Shown here in pieces: positions 1 to 8,347 of a DNA stretch of 64,000 nucleotides. The stretch's first letter is position 1, and each line of letters opens with the position of its first letter. A model generated the notes under the pieces. It saw only the letters and a list, made by a program, of their open reading frames with translations, was not told the origin of the DNA and did no database searches. The position numbers were made by a program, and so were the translations under genes. Origin of the DNA: Chitinophagaceae bacterium 26-R-25 (GTDB taxonomy: Bacteria; Bacteroidota; Bacteroidia; Chitinophagales; Chitinophagaceae). The stretch lies in the NCBI GenBank assembly GCA_029906195.1, contig JARWSJ010000002.1:248001-312000 (forward strand), given 5' to 3'.

Positions 1-567
1 GGTATTGTGATCACATTTCCTGACCGTTTTTAACCAAAACTCATATTCCTTAAGAAATTCGTAGTCGAGCTTTTTGATATCAATATCTTTAATTTTGTAT
101 TTCCATTCAAGAAACGATAAGGTATGTCTTAAGGAGACTTCATATCGCTGCATTGTACCTGCACTATATTCTTTTCCAACTAGTGCTTGCATTTGCTCGT
201 TATGGTAGGCGAAAATCTTCATGAGCATGCGTTTATTTTCATCGACATCGTTTCCTATTAAAAGGTCCTTGATATTGCTTGGATTTACATCTTTATCCAA
301 CTCTAATAACTTTCTCTTTGCCTCAAAGACCTTTTGTTGTAGAGTATCTAGGTAAGCGTTGAACTCTTTATAGCTTTCCAACTTATTGTTCGCTCTTCCC
401 GCATGTGCGTTCCATTTAGATGGTTCACATTTTCTTTTAGTACTCACTTCCACATATTTACTATCCACTGTAATTCGCATGTAGATTGACATACCCTCTC
501 CAGGTTTGTACGCTCTCTGTTTTTTCAGAAAGAATAATAAACCAAAACTCTTTTCCATTTTACTCAT
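1..567 (-). CDS. Tyrosine site-specific recombinase (integrase), N-terminal part
   Basis: The frame is open from the ATG at 567 to the window edge, giving 189 residues; the catalytic C-terminal half lies outside. The start reads MSKMEKSFGLLFFLKK, followed by a beta-rich segment (MSIYMRITVDSKYVEVSTKR) like the arm-type DNA-binding domain of Bacteroidota integrases. From about residue 110 there is a helical SAM-like core-binding region ending FLKEYEFWLKTVRKCDHNT, a typical lead-in to the catalytic domain. An in-frame ATG at 594 would add nine residues, so the start is uncertain. The gene points away from the 3' end of a tRNA-Ser about 250 bp off, the usual layout of a tRNA-targeting integrative element. 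Family call is from motif recognition; the active-site residues cannot be checked here. Confidence 0.85.
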   Translation of the reverse strand, partial: MSKMEKSFGLLFFLKKQRAYKPGEGMSIYMRITVDSKYVEVSTKRKCEPSKWNAHAGRANNKLESYKEFNAYLDTLQQKVFEAKRKLLELDKDVNPSNIKDLLIGNDVDENKRMLMKIFAYHNEQMQALVGKEYSAGTMQRYEVSLRHTLSFLEWKYKIKDIDIKKLDYEFLKEYEFWLKTVRKCDHNT

Positions 568-648
568 TTTTAAGTGTATGAAATTAGTGTCCATAATGGC
601 CCAAAGCCAAGAGTTTTAGTTCTTATAAGTTGTTAATAATCAACTCTG

Positions 649-705
649 CGTGTAAGGTTTTATGCGTCTTTTTTAAAAGAGGTAAAGACTACACGAATGA
701 CGCAT
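649..705. repeat. Two interleaved inverted repeats upstream of the integrase
   Basis: CGTGTA (649-654) is inverted as TACACG (690-695), and ATGCGTC (662-668) is inverted as GACGCAT (699-705). The pairs interlock rather than nest. They lie between the integrase start and the tRNA 3' end, where recombinase or excisionase binding sites would be expected. The arms are short enough to be chance, so function is only suggested. Confidence 0.3.
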
Positions 706-750
706 GAGAAATGACCGTTAAGTAGCCTATTTGCAGGTAAGCCTAAAAAC

Positions 751-781
751 AAAAAAGCCCGCAAACATTGAGTTTGCAGGC
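751..781 (-). terminator. Rho-independent terminator after tRNA-Ser
   Basis: Read on the minus strand, a 10-bp stem with one G-U pair (772-781 with 757-766) and a 5-nt loop is followed by six U residues (756-751). It lies about 40 nt downstream of the tRNA 3' end. Because it sits between tRNA and integrase, it would also insulate the integrase from tRNA transcription. Confidence 0.8.
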
Positions 782-820
782 TTCTCTTTAAGTTGTTTTA
801 CTCAAAGAAATTGATTTCAG

Positions 821-907
821 CGGAGACGGCGAGATTCGAACTCGCGATACAGTTTCCCGTATACACACTTTCCAGGCGTGCTCCTTAAACCACTCGGACA
901 CGTCTCC
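821..907 (-). tRNA. tRNA-Ser, anticodon GGA
   Basis: The 87-nt sequence folds as a class II tRNA. The acceptor stem GGAGACG/CGTCTCC pairs 901-907 with 822-828, with discriminator G at 821. The T arm is GCGAG-TTCGAAT-CTCGC and the anticodon loop is CTGGAAA with anticodon GGA at 871-873. A long variable arm is present, as expected for serine. CCA is not encoded. The 3' end faces the integrase, so this gene is the probable attachment site of the element to its left. Confidence 0.96.
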
Positions 908-943
908 TGATTTGCAAGGGCTGCAAAAGTACTATTTCAATTT

Positions 944-1708
944 TTACAAACCGAATATTTTTTGTGCGTTCGCAGTAGTAACCGAACAAATTTCTTCTAC
1001 CGTTGTATGCTTTACTTCCGCCAGCTTTTCAACAATGTATTTTAAATAGCTGCTCTCATTTCTTTTTCCGCGAAACGGAACCGGCGTCAGATAAGGTGCA
1101 TCAGTCTCCAGCACCATATGCTGCAGATCTATTTTTTCCAGGACCTCGGGTAGATTTACTTTTTTGTAAGTCAAAACACCGCCGATGCCGAGATAAAATC
1201 CAGCTTTAATAATTTCTTTTGCTGACTCATAACTTCCTGAGAAGCAATGGAAAATGCCCGCCAGTGAACCGTTCTGGCGTTCCTTCACAATGTTGATCGT
1301 TTCCTGCATCGCATCTCTTGTATGGATTACGATAGGCAACTTGTACTGAAACGCCCAGTCTATCTGGGTTTGAAAGGCTTCTACCTGTTCCCTGGCAAAG
1401 GTTTTATCCCAGTAATGATCAAGCCCTATTTCCCCAACGGCAACAAATTTTCTCTTTTCAAACCATTGAGAAGCAATGGCTAATTCTTCTTTGTAGTTCT
1501 CTTTTACCGAGCATGGATGCAGCCCCATCATCGAGAAGCATTTCCCGGGATACCTTGTTTCCAGGGCTATCATAGCGTCATGCGTTTCGCTATCAATCGC
1601 AGGCAGGCAGAACTTCTGAACGTCTTCTTTTTCAGCTCTCTCTATAACTTCTGCAATGTCCGTTGTGAATTCGGTACTATATAAATGTGTGTGGGTATCG
1701 ATAATCAT
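944..1708 (-). CDS. tatD: TatD family metal-dependent hydrolase / DNase
   Basis: 254 residues, the normal TatD length. The N-terminal metal motif DTHTH (residues 4-8) is followed by the family blocks [37 protein letters not shown] and [16 protein letters not shown], which supply the His, Glu and Asp ligands of the TIM-barrel amidohydrolase site. Family members act as cytosolic 3'-5' exonucleases or quality-control hydrolases; the substrate here is not shown. It stands alone between the tRNA and a 306-bp spacer. ATG start with upstream frame closed. Confidence 0.95.
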   Translation of the reverse strand: MIIDTHTHLYSTEFTTDIAEVIERAEKEDVQKFCLPAIDSETHDAMIALETRYPGKCFSMMGLHPCSVKENYKEELAIASQWFEKRKFVAVGEIGLDHYWDKTFAREQVEAFQTQIDWAFQYKLPIVIHTRDAMQETINIVKERQNGSLAGIFHCFSGSYESAKEIIKAGFYLGIGGVLTYKKVNLPEVLEKIDLQHMVLETDAPYLTPVPFRGKRNESSYLKYIVEKLAEVKHTTVEEICSVTTANAQKIFGL

Positions 1709-2014
1709 GGCGCAAATTTCGAGAAATTATAAGTCATTATAACATAACTTATTTATGTCCGGTGATATGTTATTTTGAAAAGAAGGGATGAAAAAATGCA
1801 TTTCCGGTATAATAATTGTCAATAATATCAAGCCTTTCAAAGATTTCTTGATTTTTTAATATTAGATTGAAACAGAAATTACTTTGCATTAATAAAAAAT
1901 ATATTATACCTTTAAATCAGTTTTCATAGGGTACGGATTAAAAACGGGCCAGGGTTTCTACCCCGGCCCAAATTTTTTTATAGAAGCCTATATTATTTTT
2001 TGATTGGCAACCCA
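1709..2014. other. 306-bp spacer: promoter side of tatD and terminator of the deacetylase
   Basis: No coding potential is seen on either strand. The tatD-proximal part is very AT-rich. The only clear structure is the GC-rich hairpin at 1946-1969, listed separately. Confidence 0.6.
1941..1979 (-). terminator. Bidirectional-looking terminator downstream of the deacetylase
   Basis: A GC-rich hairpin (GGGCC-A-GGG at 1946-1954 with CCCCGGCCC at 1961-1969) has a 6-nt loop. An A-run on the left (1941-1944) and a T-run on the right (1973-1979) would give U tails in both directions. It lies 45 nt beyond the minus-strand stop at 2015. Confidence 0.75.
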
Positions 2015-2653
2015 TCAGTTGAGTGTATTCGGAAGGCTGATCTTTTCAAACGAATATCCTTTTTCTGAAAAATATTGAAGCACTTCCGGTAAAGCATAAC
2101 GCAATCGCTTAAACGCTTTCTCGCTATCATGAAAGACAACAATATCTCCTTCCTTTGTTGACTTGATCACATTATCAAGACAGCTTTCGGGGCTTAGTTC
2201 CACATCGAAATCCCCACTCAATACAGACCACATAATCACGTTCAAGGCTGCATTTTCTTTCAAATGTTTAGCTGCGAAATTGCTGATGCGTCCATAGGGA
2301 GGACGAAACAAATTTGAATCAATCACTTCTTTTGCTTTCGCTATATTGTCAAAATAGTCTTTCTCATCTACCTTCCATCCGTTGAGATGATTAAATGTGT
2401 GATTGCCCGTAGCGTGGCCCTCCATCAAAATGCGCTTATACATTTGCGGATATGCTTCTACGTTTTTACCAATGCAAAAAAAAGTTGCCTTCGCTTTATA
2501 CTTCAATAATTCGTCCAGCACGAAAGCGGTTATCTCGGGGTGCGGCCCATCATCGAACGTCAGATAGATTTTCTTTCCCTGCCGGGGCATGTGCCAAACC
2601 CTGTACTTGCAAATGGCGCGGAATATCCAGTTTGTTTTTATAGTGTAGAACAT
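2015..2653 (-). CDS. Polysaccharide deacetylase family protein (NodB domain)
   Basis: 212 residues. NodB motif 1 TFDDG is at residues 32-36 with general base and metal Asp, motif 2 H85-x3-H89 in GNHTFNH, motif 3 FRPPYGR near 117, followed by MWSVLSGDFD and IVVFHDSEKAF. These are the metal ligands and catalytic residues of carbohydrate esterase family 4, which removes N- or O-acetyl groups from peptidoglycan, chitin-like or exopolysaccharide chains. The N-terminus is short and partly hydrophobic without a clear cleavage site, so localisation is unclear. The true substrate cannot be read from sequence. Confidence 0.9.
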   Translation of the reverse strand: MFYTIKTNWIFRAICKYRVWHMPRQGKKIYLTFDDGPHPEITAFVLDELLKYKAKATFFCIGKNVEAYPQMYKRILMEGHATGNHTFNHLNGWKVDEKDYFDNIAKAKEVIDSNLFRPPYGRISNFAAKHLKENAALNVIMWSVLSGDFDVELSPESCLDNVIKSTKEGDIVVFHDSEKAFKRLRYALPEVLQYFSEKGYSFEKISLPNTLN

Positions 2654-2659
2654 TTGGCG

Positions 2660-2810
2660 AGTTGTTAGTTGATGGTTGATGGTTGTAGTTGTTAGTTGAT
2701 GGTTGCTAGTTATTAGGCTTCCACTGAATTTTCAGAAATAATTGTTGTTACCTCGTGTCGGTAAATTTGAATTATAAAGCCTAACAACCAACAACTATCA
2801 ACCAACAACT
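2660..2810. repeat. Inverted word-repeat element (word GTTAGTTGATG)
   Basis: The left arm 2660-2720 repeats gttagttgatggttg-like words in near-tandem and ends in TTAGGCTT. After a 56-nt unique spacer, AAGCCTAA (2777-2784) starts the right arm, which repeats the reverse complement (caaccaacaactatc-like) to 2810. The right arm stops exactly at the MazG-like stop codon (2811). This is the first of many similar elements in the window. Confidence 0.8.
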
Positions 2811-3137
2811 TTACTTCAGTTTATCATTTCCCTTATGCCTCTCCGCATCGCGGATATTTTTCTTTTCAAAATTCTTTTCCAGAGCTTCTGTCAGGTCGAC
2901 GCCGGTTTGATTGGCGAGGCAAATCAATACCCACAATACGTCCGCCATTTCATCAGCAATATGTTTGTTCTTATCACTTTCCTTAAAAGATTGTTCCCCG
3001 TAAGTTCTTACCATCAGCCGCGATAGCTCGCCCACCTCTTCCATTAAAATGCCAAGATTGGTAAGTTCATTAAAATATCTCACACCCACGGTTTTGATCC
3101 AGTTGTCGACTTGTGTTTGCGCGTCCTGAATGGTCAT
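2811..3137 (-). CDS. MazG-like nucleotide pyrophosphohydrolase
   Basis: 108 residues, a single all-alpha NTP-PPase domain. The metal-binding pattern is EEVGE (33-37) followed by DEMAD (62-66), which is the ExxE...ExxD signature of MazG/dUTPase-like enzymes. These cleave nucleoside triphosphates to the monophosphate and pyrophosphate and are usually house-cleaning enzymes for damaged nucleotides. The short length fits the stand-alone MazG-like group rather than two-domain E. coli MazG. It lies between two inverted word-repeat elements, in the same direction as dtd. Confidence 0.88.
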   Translation of the reverse strand: MTIQDAQTQVDNWIKTVGVRYFNELTNLGILMEEVGELSRLMVRTYGEQSFKESDKNKHIADEMADVLWVLICLANQTGVDLTEALEKNFEKKNIRDAERHKGNDKLK

Positions 3138-3164
3138 GTTGTTGTGTTTAAGTTGTTAAGGCGA

Positions 3165-3267
3165 GTTGAAAATTGAAAGTTGAAAATGCTTTGTGTGTTA
3201 CATTACTGAAATTAGAGCAGATATTTTTTTAGGCTCAATTTTCAATTTTCAACTTTCAATTTTCAAT
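3165..3267. repeat. Inverted word-repeat element (word GTTGAAAATTGAAA)
   Basis: Left arm 3165-3187 and right arm about 3236-3268 contain at least 22 bp of perfect inverted complement, separated by about 57 nt. The right arm overlaps the stop codon of dtd (3267-3269). About 30 nt of the right arm recurs almost unchanged at 51557-51588. Confidence 0.85.
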
Positions 3268-3719
3268 TACTCTCTGTTCTTGCTGTCTATAAAAATCGTA
3301 ACCGGCCCGTCATTCATCAGCTCCACCTGCATGTCTGCGCCAAACTCGCCGGTGCCAATGGTTTTGCCCAGGTCTTTTTCAAGTTGGGCGATCATTTTTT
3401 CATACAATGGAATTGCAATGTCCGGTTTGCTGGCTTTAATGTAAGAAGGGCGATTGCCTTTCTTTGTTGAGGCATGTAAAGTGAACTGGCTCACGAGCAA
3501 TATTTCACCGTTTATGTCTTTCACAGATACGTTCATCACACCCTGGTCATCATTAAAAATGCGCAACTGGATTAGCTTTCCGCTCAGCCATTCTATGTCT
3601 TCCTGCGCGTCTGCATCTTCAATTCCCAGCAGAACGAGCAAACCCTGTGCTATGGCAGATTTTTCCTTTCCTCCGATACTTACACTTGCTTTTGAAACTC
3701 TTTGAACTATTGCTCTCAT
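3267..3719 (-). CDS. dtd: D-aminoacyl-tRNA deacylase
   Basis: 150 residues from the ATG at 3719, the usual DTD length. The frame runs 21 codons further upstream, but the conserved start is MRAIVQRVSKASV. Catalytic motif SQFTL is at 77-81 and the cross-subunit Gly-Pro motif is in NDGPVT at 136-141; both define the chiral proofreading site that hydrolyses D-amino acids and glycine from tRNA. It is divergent from arfB, another translation-quality gene, with 47 bp between starts. Its stop codon lies inside an inverted word-repeat arm. Confidence 0.96.
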   Translation of the reverse strand: MRAIVQRVSKASVSIGGKEKSAIAQGLLVLLGIEDADAQEDIEWLSGKLIQLRIFNDDQGVMNVSVKDINGEILLVSQFTLHASTKKGNRPSYIKASKPDIAIPLYEKMIAQLEKDLGKTIGTGEFGADMQVELMNDGPVTIFIDSKNRE

Positions 3720-3766
3720 AAATAAACAATTGTACGTAAATTGTATATAAGACCAAAAGTAGTGAG

Positions 3767-4171
3767 ATGATAGATATAACACAGGAAATTAAATTTAAAA
3801 CCGCACGAAGCGGCGGAAAAGGCGGACAGAATGTAAATAAGGTAGAAACGATGGTGGAAGGGTATTTTCATGTAAATGATTCTGCACTGCTTACAGACGA
3901 TCAAAAACAATTGATTAACCACAAGCTGGCGAACAAAATAACCAGTGAAGGGTTTTTACAAACAAAGTCGCAGGTACATAGGAGCCAATTACAAAACAAA
4001 GCTGCGGTTATAAAAAAACTGCACCAAATGATTGCTGAGGCTTTTAAAAAGGAGAAAAAAAGAGTAGCCACAAAACCCTCTAAAGCGTCCAAGGAAAAAA
4101 GAATTGAAACCAAAAAGAAAGCAAGCCAGGTAAAAAGCGGAAGAAAGAGGATATCATTATCTGATTTTTAA
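3767..4171 (+). CDS. arfB: ArfB-type peptidyl-tRNA hydrolase (release factor homologue)
   Basis: 134 residues. The N-terminal catalytic domain carries GGQ at 19-21 within SGGKGGQNVNKVET, the peptidyl-tRNA hydrolysis loop of class I release factors. There are no codon-recognition domains; instead the C-terminus (about 95-134) is a long Lys/Arg-rich tail, as in ArfB/YaeJ/ICT1, which inserts into the empty mRNA channel of stalled ribosomes. The role is therefore rescue of non-stop complexes. It starts 11 bp upstream of the MbnP-like gene but is probably functionally unrelated to it. Confidence 0.93.
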   Translation: MIDITQEIKFKTARSGGKGGQNVNKVETMVEGYFHVNDSALLTDDQKQLINHKLANKITSEGFLQTKSQVHRSQLQNKAAVIKKLHQMIAEAFKKEKKRVATKPSKASKEKRIETKKKASQVKSGRKRISLSDF

Positions 4172-4181
4172 ACTCCCTAGA

Positions 4182-4970
4182 ATGAAAATTTTTATTAGTG
4201 CTGCCATTGCCACTGCTGCATTGTTCTTTACAAGCTGCCAACGAGAGGTAAAAAGCAGTGACGCATCATCCGGAGATTCCACACAGTTACCCACTTATAA
4301 GTTCGTATTAAGCTTCAAAGGAAAAGTTGACAATGCAGATCTGGCTTTCAACCAAACCTATCAAAACACATTTGGTGAATCGTATACCATCACCACTTTC
4401 AAATACTATATCGGCGATATCCAGCTGCTGAACAGCACTTCCGGCAAAGTGTACAATGTAAGCGACAAAACTTTTTATCTCGTGGATGCAAGCGATTCTG
4501 CTGCTTCCAACATCACGTTAAAAGCACCTGTAGGAACTTATGATGTGATCAATTTCACCATGGGCGTTGACAGCATATACAATGTGAGTGGCGCTCAGTC
4601 CGGCGATTTGGATCCAGTGAAGGGTATGTTCTGGACTTGGAACACGGGTTATATAATGGCGAAAATGGAAGGCACCTCGCCGTTGTCACATTTGCCGGAC
4701 AGCAGAATTCAGTTTCACATCGGCGGTTTTAAAACAGGCGAGAGTGTGATAAGAAGTGTTAATCTCACATTGCCAGAAGGCCGAACACTAGCGATATCAT
4801 CCCAAGGCGATAGCAAAGTGACGATCAATGCAGATGCAAATAAATGGTTTTACAACCCGCATGATATTCGCATTGCAGATACTGCTGTTTGTATGACGCC
4901 GGGTATATTGGCGACAAGCATTGCCGACAATTACGCGAAAATGTTTACCGTCTTTTCCGTTACCAATTAA
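4182..4970 (+). CDS. MbnP-like copper-binding lipoprotein
   Basis: 262 residues with a lipoprotein signal (MKIFISAAIATAALFFTSC, lipobox FTSC). The mature part matches the MbnP family by eye: YKFVLSFKGKVDNADLAFN, TTFKYYIGDIQLL, FYLVDASDS and GMFWTWNTGYIMAKMEG (W151 and W153). In Methylosinus the partner MbnH oxidises a Trp of MbnP to kynurenine, creating a high-affinity copper site. Here the adjacent gene, 9 bp downstream, encodes just such a di-heme enzyme, so the pair is likely to form a periplasmic copper-handling unit. No methanobactin genes are in the window. Confidence 0.85.
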   Translation: MKIFISAAIATAALFFTSCQREVKSSDASSGDSTQLPTYKFVLSFKGKVDNADLAFNQTYQNTFGESYTITTFKYYIGDIQLLNSTSGKVYNVSDKTFYLVDASDSAASNITLKAPVGTYDVINFTMGVDSIYNVSGAQSGDLDPVKGMFWTWNTGYIMAKMEGTSPLSHLPDSRIQFHIGGFKTGESVIRSVNLTLPEGRTLAISSQGDSKVTINADANKWFYNPHDIRIADTAVCMTPGILATSIADNYAKMFTVFSVTN

Positions 4971-4979
4971 CTACGCCGA

Positions 4980-6026
4980 ATGAGACTGATTGCGGTTATA
5001 CTAATTTTTATTTTGACCGGTATCGCCACTACCTGGGTGATCAGTTGTAAAAAAACAGGAGAGGGCGGCTCCCAAACTACGGCCTTGCAGGTGCAGATTC
5101 CTGCCGGGTTTCCCGCACCCAAATATAATTTTACCAACAACCCAATCACCAAAGAAGGCTTTGAACTCGGAAGACGTTTGTTTTACGATGGAAAATTATC
5201 AAAGGATGGCAATTTTCCCTGTGCCTCCTGTCACCAGCAGTTTGCGGCATTCTCCACGTTCGATCACGATCTAAGTCATGGCTTCAATAACCAGTTTACA
5301 ACAAGAAATGCTCCTGGACTTTTTAATATGATCTGGCTGGATCAGTTTCTGTGGGATGGCGGTGTTAACAACCTGGAAGTGCAGCCGCTCGCGCCCATTA
5401 CGGCACCAAATGAAATGGCCGAAGATATTGGCAACGTAGTAAAAAAGCTGCAGGCAGATGCGGCGTATCCTTCAATGTTTAAAGCGGCCTTCGGTTCTGA
5501 CCAGGTTACCAGTCAGAACATGTTGAAGGCGCTCACACAATTCGTTGCAATGATGGTTTCTGCTAATTCAAAGTATGACAAGGTAAAAAGAGGTGAAGCA
5601 CAGTTTAATGTTTCTGAGCAGGCGGGTTATGAAAGCTTTAAACAAAAATGTGCCGCCTGCCACCAGGAACCCTTGTTTACAGACCTGAGTTATAGAAACG
5701 ATGGTTTTTCAATAAATACTTCTCTCCATGACGTTGGCAGGATGCGTATTACAGGTAAAAGTGAAGATTCGCTGAAGTTCAAGGTCCCAAGTTTAAGGAA
5801 TGTTGCACTTACCGAACCCTACACGCACGATGGACGCATACTGTCTATCGGTCAGATGATTGATCATTACACAACGGGCATTATAAACAGCCCTACTTTG
5901 GATCCCTTATTGAAAAATGGTATTCAGATTGGCTACGCCGAAAAATATAATCTAATCGACTTCCTCAAAACGCTGTCCGATTCTTCGTTCATCGCGGACA
6001 CCCGATTCTCTCAACCGCAGCAATAG
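4980..6026 (+). CDS. MbnH-like di-heme cytochrome c peroxidase/MauG family protein
   Basis: 348 residues with lipobox VISC (residue 23). Two c-type heme motifs, CASCH (81-85) and CAACH (224-228), place it in the bacterial di-heme peroxidase/MauG superfamily, which shares the LGRRLFYDGKLSKDG, TRNAPGLFN and DVGRMRITG blocks. MauG-type members modify protein residues rather than reduce peroxide. Translationally coupled to the MbnP-like gene, it is best read as the enzyme that oxidises a Trp of that partner; this specificity is inferred from gene pairing. A classical peroxidase role cannot be excluded. Confidence 0.88.
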   Translation: MRLIAVILIFILTGIATTWVISCKKTGEGGSQTTALQVQIPAGFPAPKYNFTNNPITKEGFELGRRLFYDGKLSKDGNFPCASCHQQFAAFSTFDHDLSHGFNNQFTTRNAPGLFNMIWLDQFLWDGGVNNLEVQPLAPITAPNEMAEDIGNVVKKLQADAAYPSMFKAAFGSDQVTSQNMLKALTQFVAMMVSANSKYDKVKRGEAQFNVSEQAGYESFKQKCAACHQEPLFTDLSYRNDGFSINTSLHDVGRMRITGKSEDSLKFKVPSLRNVALTEPYTHDGRILSIGQMIDHYTTGIINSPTLDPLLKNGIQIGYAEKYNLIDFLKTLSDSSFIADTRFSQPQQ

Positions 6027-6219
6027 AAAAGGATAAAGTTTTGCCACCCAATGTTCAATGGTGTTATCTGCTGGTTTTGAAAACTAGAGTACAGGACGAA
6101 TTTAAAGGGATCCAAAAAAACTGCTAGGAAAGGTTTAATGATCAATGGTTTAGTGCACCCCTCGTAAACAAAGTTCTATCTAATTGATATTGAACGCTAC
6201 AGTGTTAGAACGCCTTTTT

Positions 6220-6237
6220 ATGCGTAGTTATACGCAT
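6220..6237. promoter_or_regulatory. Palindromic 7-4-7 site upstream of the signalling operon
   Basis: ATGCGTA (6220-6226) and TACGCAT (6231-6237) are perfect inverted 7-mers around GTTA. The site lies in the 292-bp gap before the operon that ends in a NarL-type regulator, a plausible place for an autoregulatory operator. The rest of the gap (6027-6318) shows no gene. Binding is inference. Confidence 0.4.
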
Positions 6238-6318
6238 TATTACAGAGCACAAGTACTAATGAATATTATCAGCTCTTGTACTACATTTCGCCATTAATTT
6301 TTATCTAAATTTTTTTGT

Positions 6319-6903
6319 ATGAAAAAAATGTTCTTTTTTTCTGTTTCCGCGCTCTTTGCAACTGCTTTTTTATTTTTAGGCTGTAGTAAAGATGTGCAGG
6401 AAAAAGAAATATCCGTAGACCGTAGCAACGTTGCGAATCACATTATTAGCGTGAAGCTTGCAAATTCATACACACACAAATTCAGGACTGTGTATGATAA
6501 ATATACTCAGTCACAAGGTGCAATGAAAAGTGCCAGTGTAGGAACGGCGGCCAGCGGTGGCGGGAGCTCGCTTGATCTGCCTATTGCGGAATCTTTTAAC
6601 AGGGACGTAATCGCTCTTCTTTTAAATCAAAAAGATGCAACCGGTGGTATTGCAGCAGGCATTCGCATGTATTATGGCATTAATGAAAACAACGAAGTTT
6701 GTCTTGTGTTGACGCCTTATGATAATAATGGCAAAGACATCATTAACAACTTGACGAAATCGGCTCCCGTTGCAATTAAATTGCCTGGCATTAGCACGGC
6801 GTCCGCACAAATCTCCGGCGAAGATGATGGTACAGTGATTGAAAGAGGCCAGCGTTGCCCTACAGTTTGTGATTTAGCAAGTCCGTTGTTGACCTTACCA
6901 TAG
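6319..6903 (+). CDS. Hypothetical lipoprotein of a two-component locus
   Basis: 194 residues; not recognised. The signal MKKMFFFSVSALFATAFLFLGC ends in lipobox LFLGC. The mature part has a Gly/Ser-rich stretch (ASGGGSS), a central region that looks alpha/beta (FNRDVIALLL, GIRMYYGINENNEVCLVL), and a tail with two close Cys in CPTVC that could form a disulfide. It is first of four closely packed genes (12 bp, then 1 bp, then a 1-bp overlap) ending in a histidine kinase and response regulator, so it may be a surface or periplasmic input to that pathway, or its target. Confidence 0.7.
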   Translation: MKKMFFFSVSALFATAFLFLGCSKDVQEKEISVDRSNVANHIISVKLANSYTHKFRTVYDKYTQSQGAMKSASVGTAASGGGSSLDLPIAESFNRDVIALLLNQKDATGGIAAGIRMYYGINENNEVCLVLTPYDNNGKDIINNLTKSAPVAIKLPGISTASAQISGEDDGTVIERGQRCPTVCDLASPLLTLP

Positions 6904-6915
6904 AACTCGTAACAC

Positions 6916-7605
6916 ATGAGAAGAACACTCTTTTTGTTTATACAAAGTAATTCGATTTTACTGCCTCTTATTCCGGGCCTGCTACGCTTTCCTTATATAG
7001 AGAAAAGCTACAGGCCCTTTATTGTGCTATTGTTGATCGGTTTTATTAACGAGATCATCAGTTTCATTTCCATTAGTATTTTTAAAACAAACGAAGTCTC
7101 GTCGAACCTTTACCTTTTAGCAGAAGCAATGTTTTTGTTTTATCAGTTTCACGTGTGGGGATTTTTAAAATCTAAAGACAAAGCCTTTTATCTATTTACG
7201 GGGTTGTTTGCTATTGTGTGGATCGTTGAAGAAATATGCTTTGGCCAAATAGCCAGCAACAGTCGCATTTTTGTGATCAGCTATTCTTTTGCCGTCACCC
7301 TTCTCGGCATCAATCAGATCAACTACATTATTATCCACGAAGACAGAAGACTCCTGCGCAATGGCAGGTTCATTCTGTGCATGGGCTTCATAATTTTTTA
7401 TATTTACCAAATATTATACGAAGGCGCATTGTATGTAAACCCTTATCTTGATGATAATTTAGAAACAAGTAACCTGATTATTCTATTTTTCGGGAACCTG
7501 AATTTTTTTGTGAATATTTTATATGCAATAGCAGTTTTTCTGATCCCGGTGGAAGCAAAACTTCCCTTTACTTTGGAAAAGCTGAACAATATGGAAAGGG
7601 GTTGA
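6916..7605 (+). CDS. Polytopic membrane protein of a two-component locus
   Basis: 229 residues with about six or seven hydrophobic segments and almost no soluble domain (for example YRPFIVLLLIGFINEIISFI and FILCMGFIIFYIYQILY). No family is recognised. The stop is directly followed by the histidine kinase start, so translation is coupled. The kinase itself has just one membrane segment and no sensor domain, which makes this protein a plausible signal-sensing subunit. That role is inferred from context only. Confidence 0.65.
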   Translation: MRRTLFLFIQSNSILLPLIPGLLRFPYIEKSYRPFIVLLLIGFINEIISFISISIFKTNEVSSNLYLLAEAMFLFYQFHVWGFLKSKDKAFYLFTGLFAIVWIVEEICFGQIASNSRIFVISYSFAVTLLGINQINYIIIHEDRRLLRNGRFILCMGFIIFYIYQILYEGALYVNPYLDDNLETSNLIILFFGNLNFFVNILYAIAVFLIPVEAKLPFTLEKLNNMERG

Positions 7606-7606
7606 C

Positions 7607-8347
7607 ATGGATTCTCAACATTTATACACTATCGTAACGATAGCAATACTGATAGCCATTATTATTTTGTTTTTCGTTACGTCAATTGTTATGTATCACA
7701 GGCGTTATGTAGCACTGCAAAAAGAAAGGATTTTTGCAGAAATTACCATGCAGGAAAACGAACGGAAACGTATCGCTACAGATCTGCACGATGGCATCGG
7801 TCCACTTTTATCTACTATTAAGCTGAACATAAATAGTATAGATGTTGTTGAAGAAGGTGACAGGCTCATTATAACTAAAGCGGGAAAACACATTGATGAG
7901 ATCATTAAGAGCATGCGTCAGATCTCTTACAACCTGCTGCCAAATACTCTTGAAAGAAAAGGATTGATAGAAGCATTGAGAGAATTTGTAGAACATGCGA
8001 ATGAAAATAACACACTACAGATTCATTTGCAGATTGTACAATACTTTGAAGTGTCTCCGGAAAAATCAATCCATATATTTCGTATGTTGCAGGAGATTGT
8101 ACACAACACCGTTAAACATGCCAAAGCCAAAAACCTGCAAATAGGTTTGGGCGCTGAGGAGAACCATATTTTGATTTTGACGAAAGACGATGGCTGCGGT
8201 TTTGATCCTTTAAAAGAAAAAGACAAATCTTCCGGTGGGCTGGGACTGAAAAGTATCGAAAGCCGGGCAGATGTTTTAAATGCTAAAATGGTAATTGATA
8301 CCGGGCCGTCAAAAGGAACAAGTTATTTTATTAAGATACCGATATAA
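7607..8347 (+). CDS. NarL-type sensor histidine kinase (HisKA_3)
   Basis: 246 residues. One N-terminal transmembrane helix (about 8-30), then the DHp motif ENERKRIATDLHDGIG with phospho-acceptor His61, and an HATPase domain with MLQEIVHNTVKHAKA, DDGCGFDP and GGLGLKSIESRA (N, G1 and G2 boxes). There is no periplasmic or PAS/GAF sensor. Overlaps the response regulator by one base (ATAATG), strongly indicating a cognate pair. Confidence 0.92.
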   Translation: MDSQHLYTIVTIAILIAIIILFFVTSIVMYHRRYVALQKERIFAEITMQENERKRIATDLHDGIGPLLSTIKLNINSIDVVEEGDRLIITKAGKHIDEIIKSMRQISYNLLPNTLERKGLIEALREFVEHANENNTLQIHLQIVQYFEVSPEKSIHIFRMLQEIVHNTVKHAKAKNLQIGLGAEENHILILTKDDGCGFDPLKEKDKSSGGLGLKSIESRADVLNAKMVIDTGPSKGTSYFIKIPI

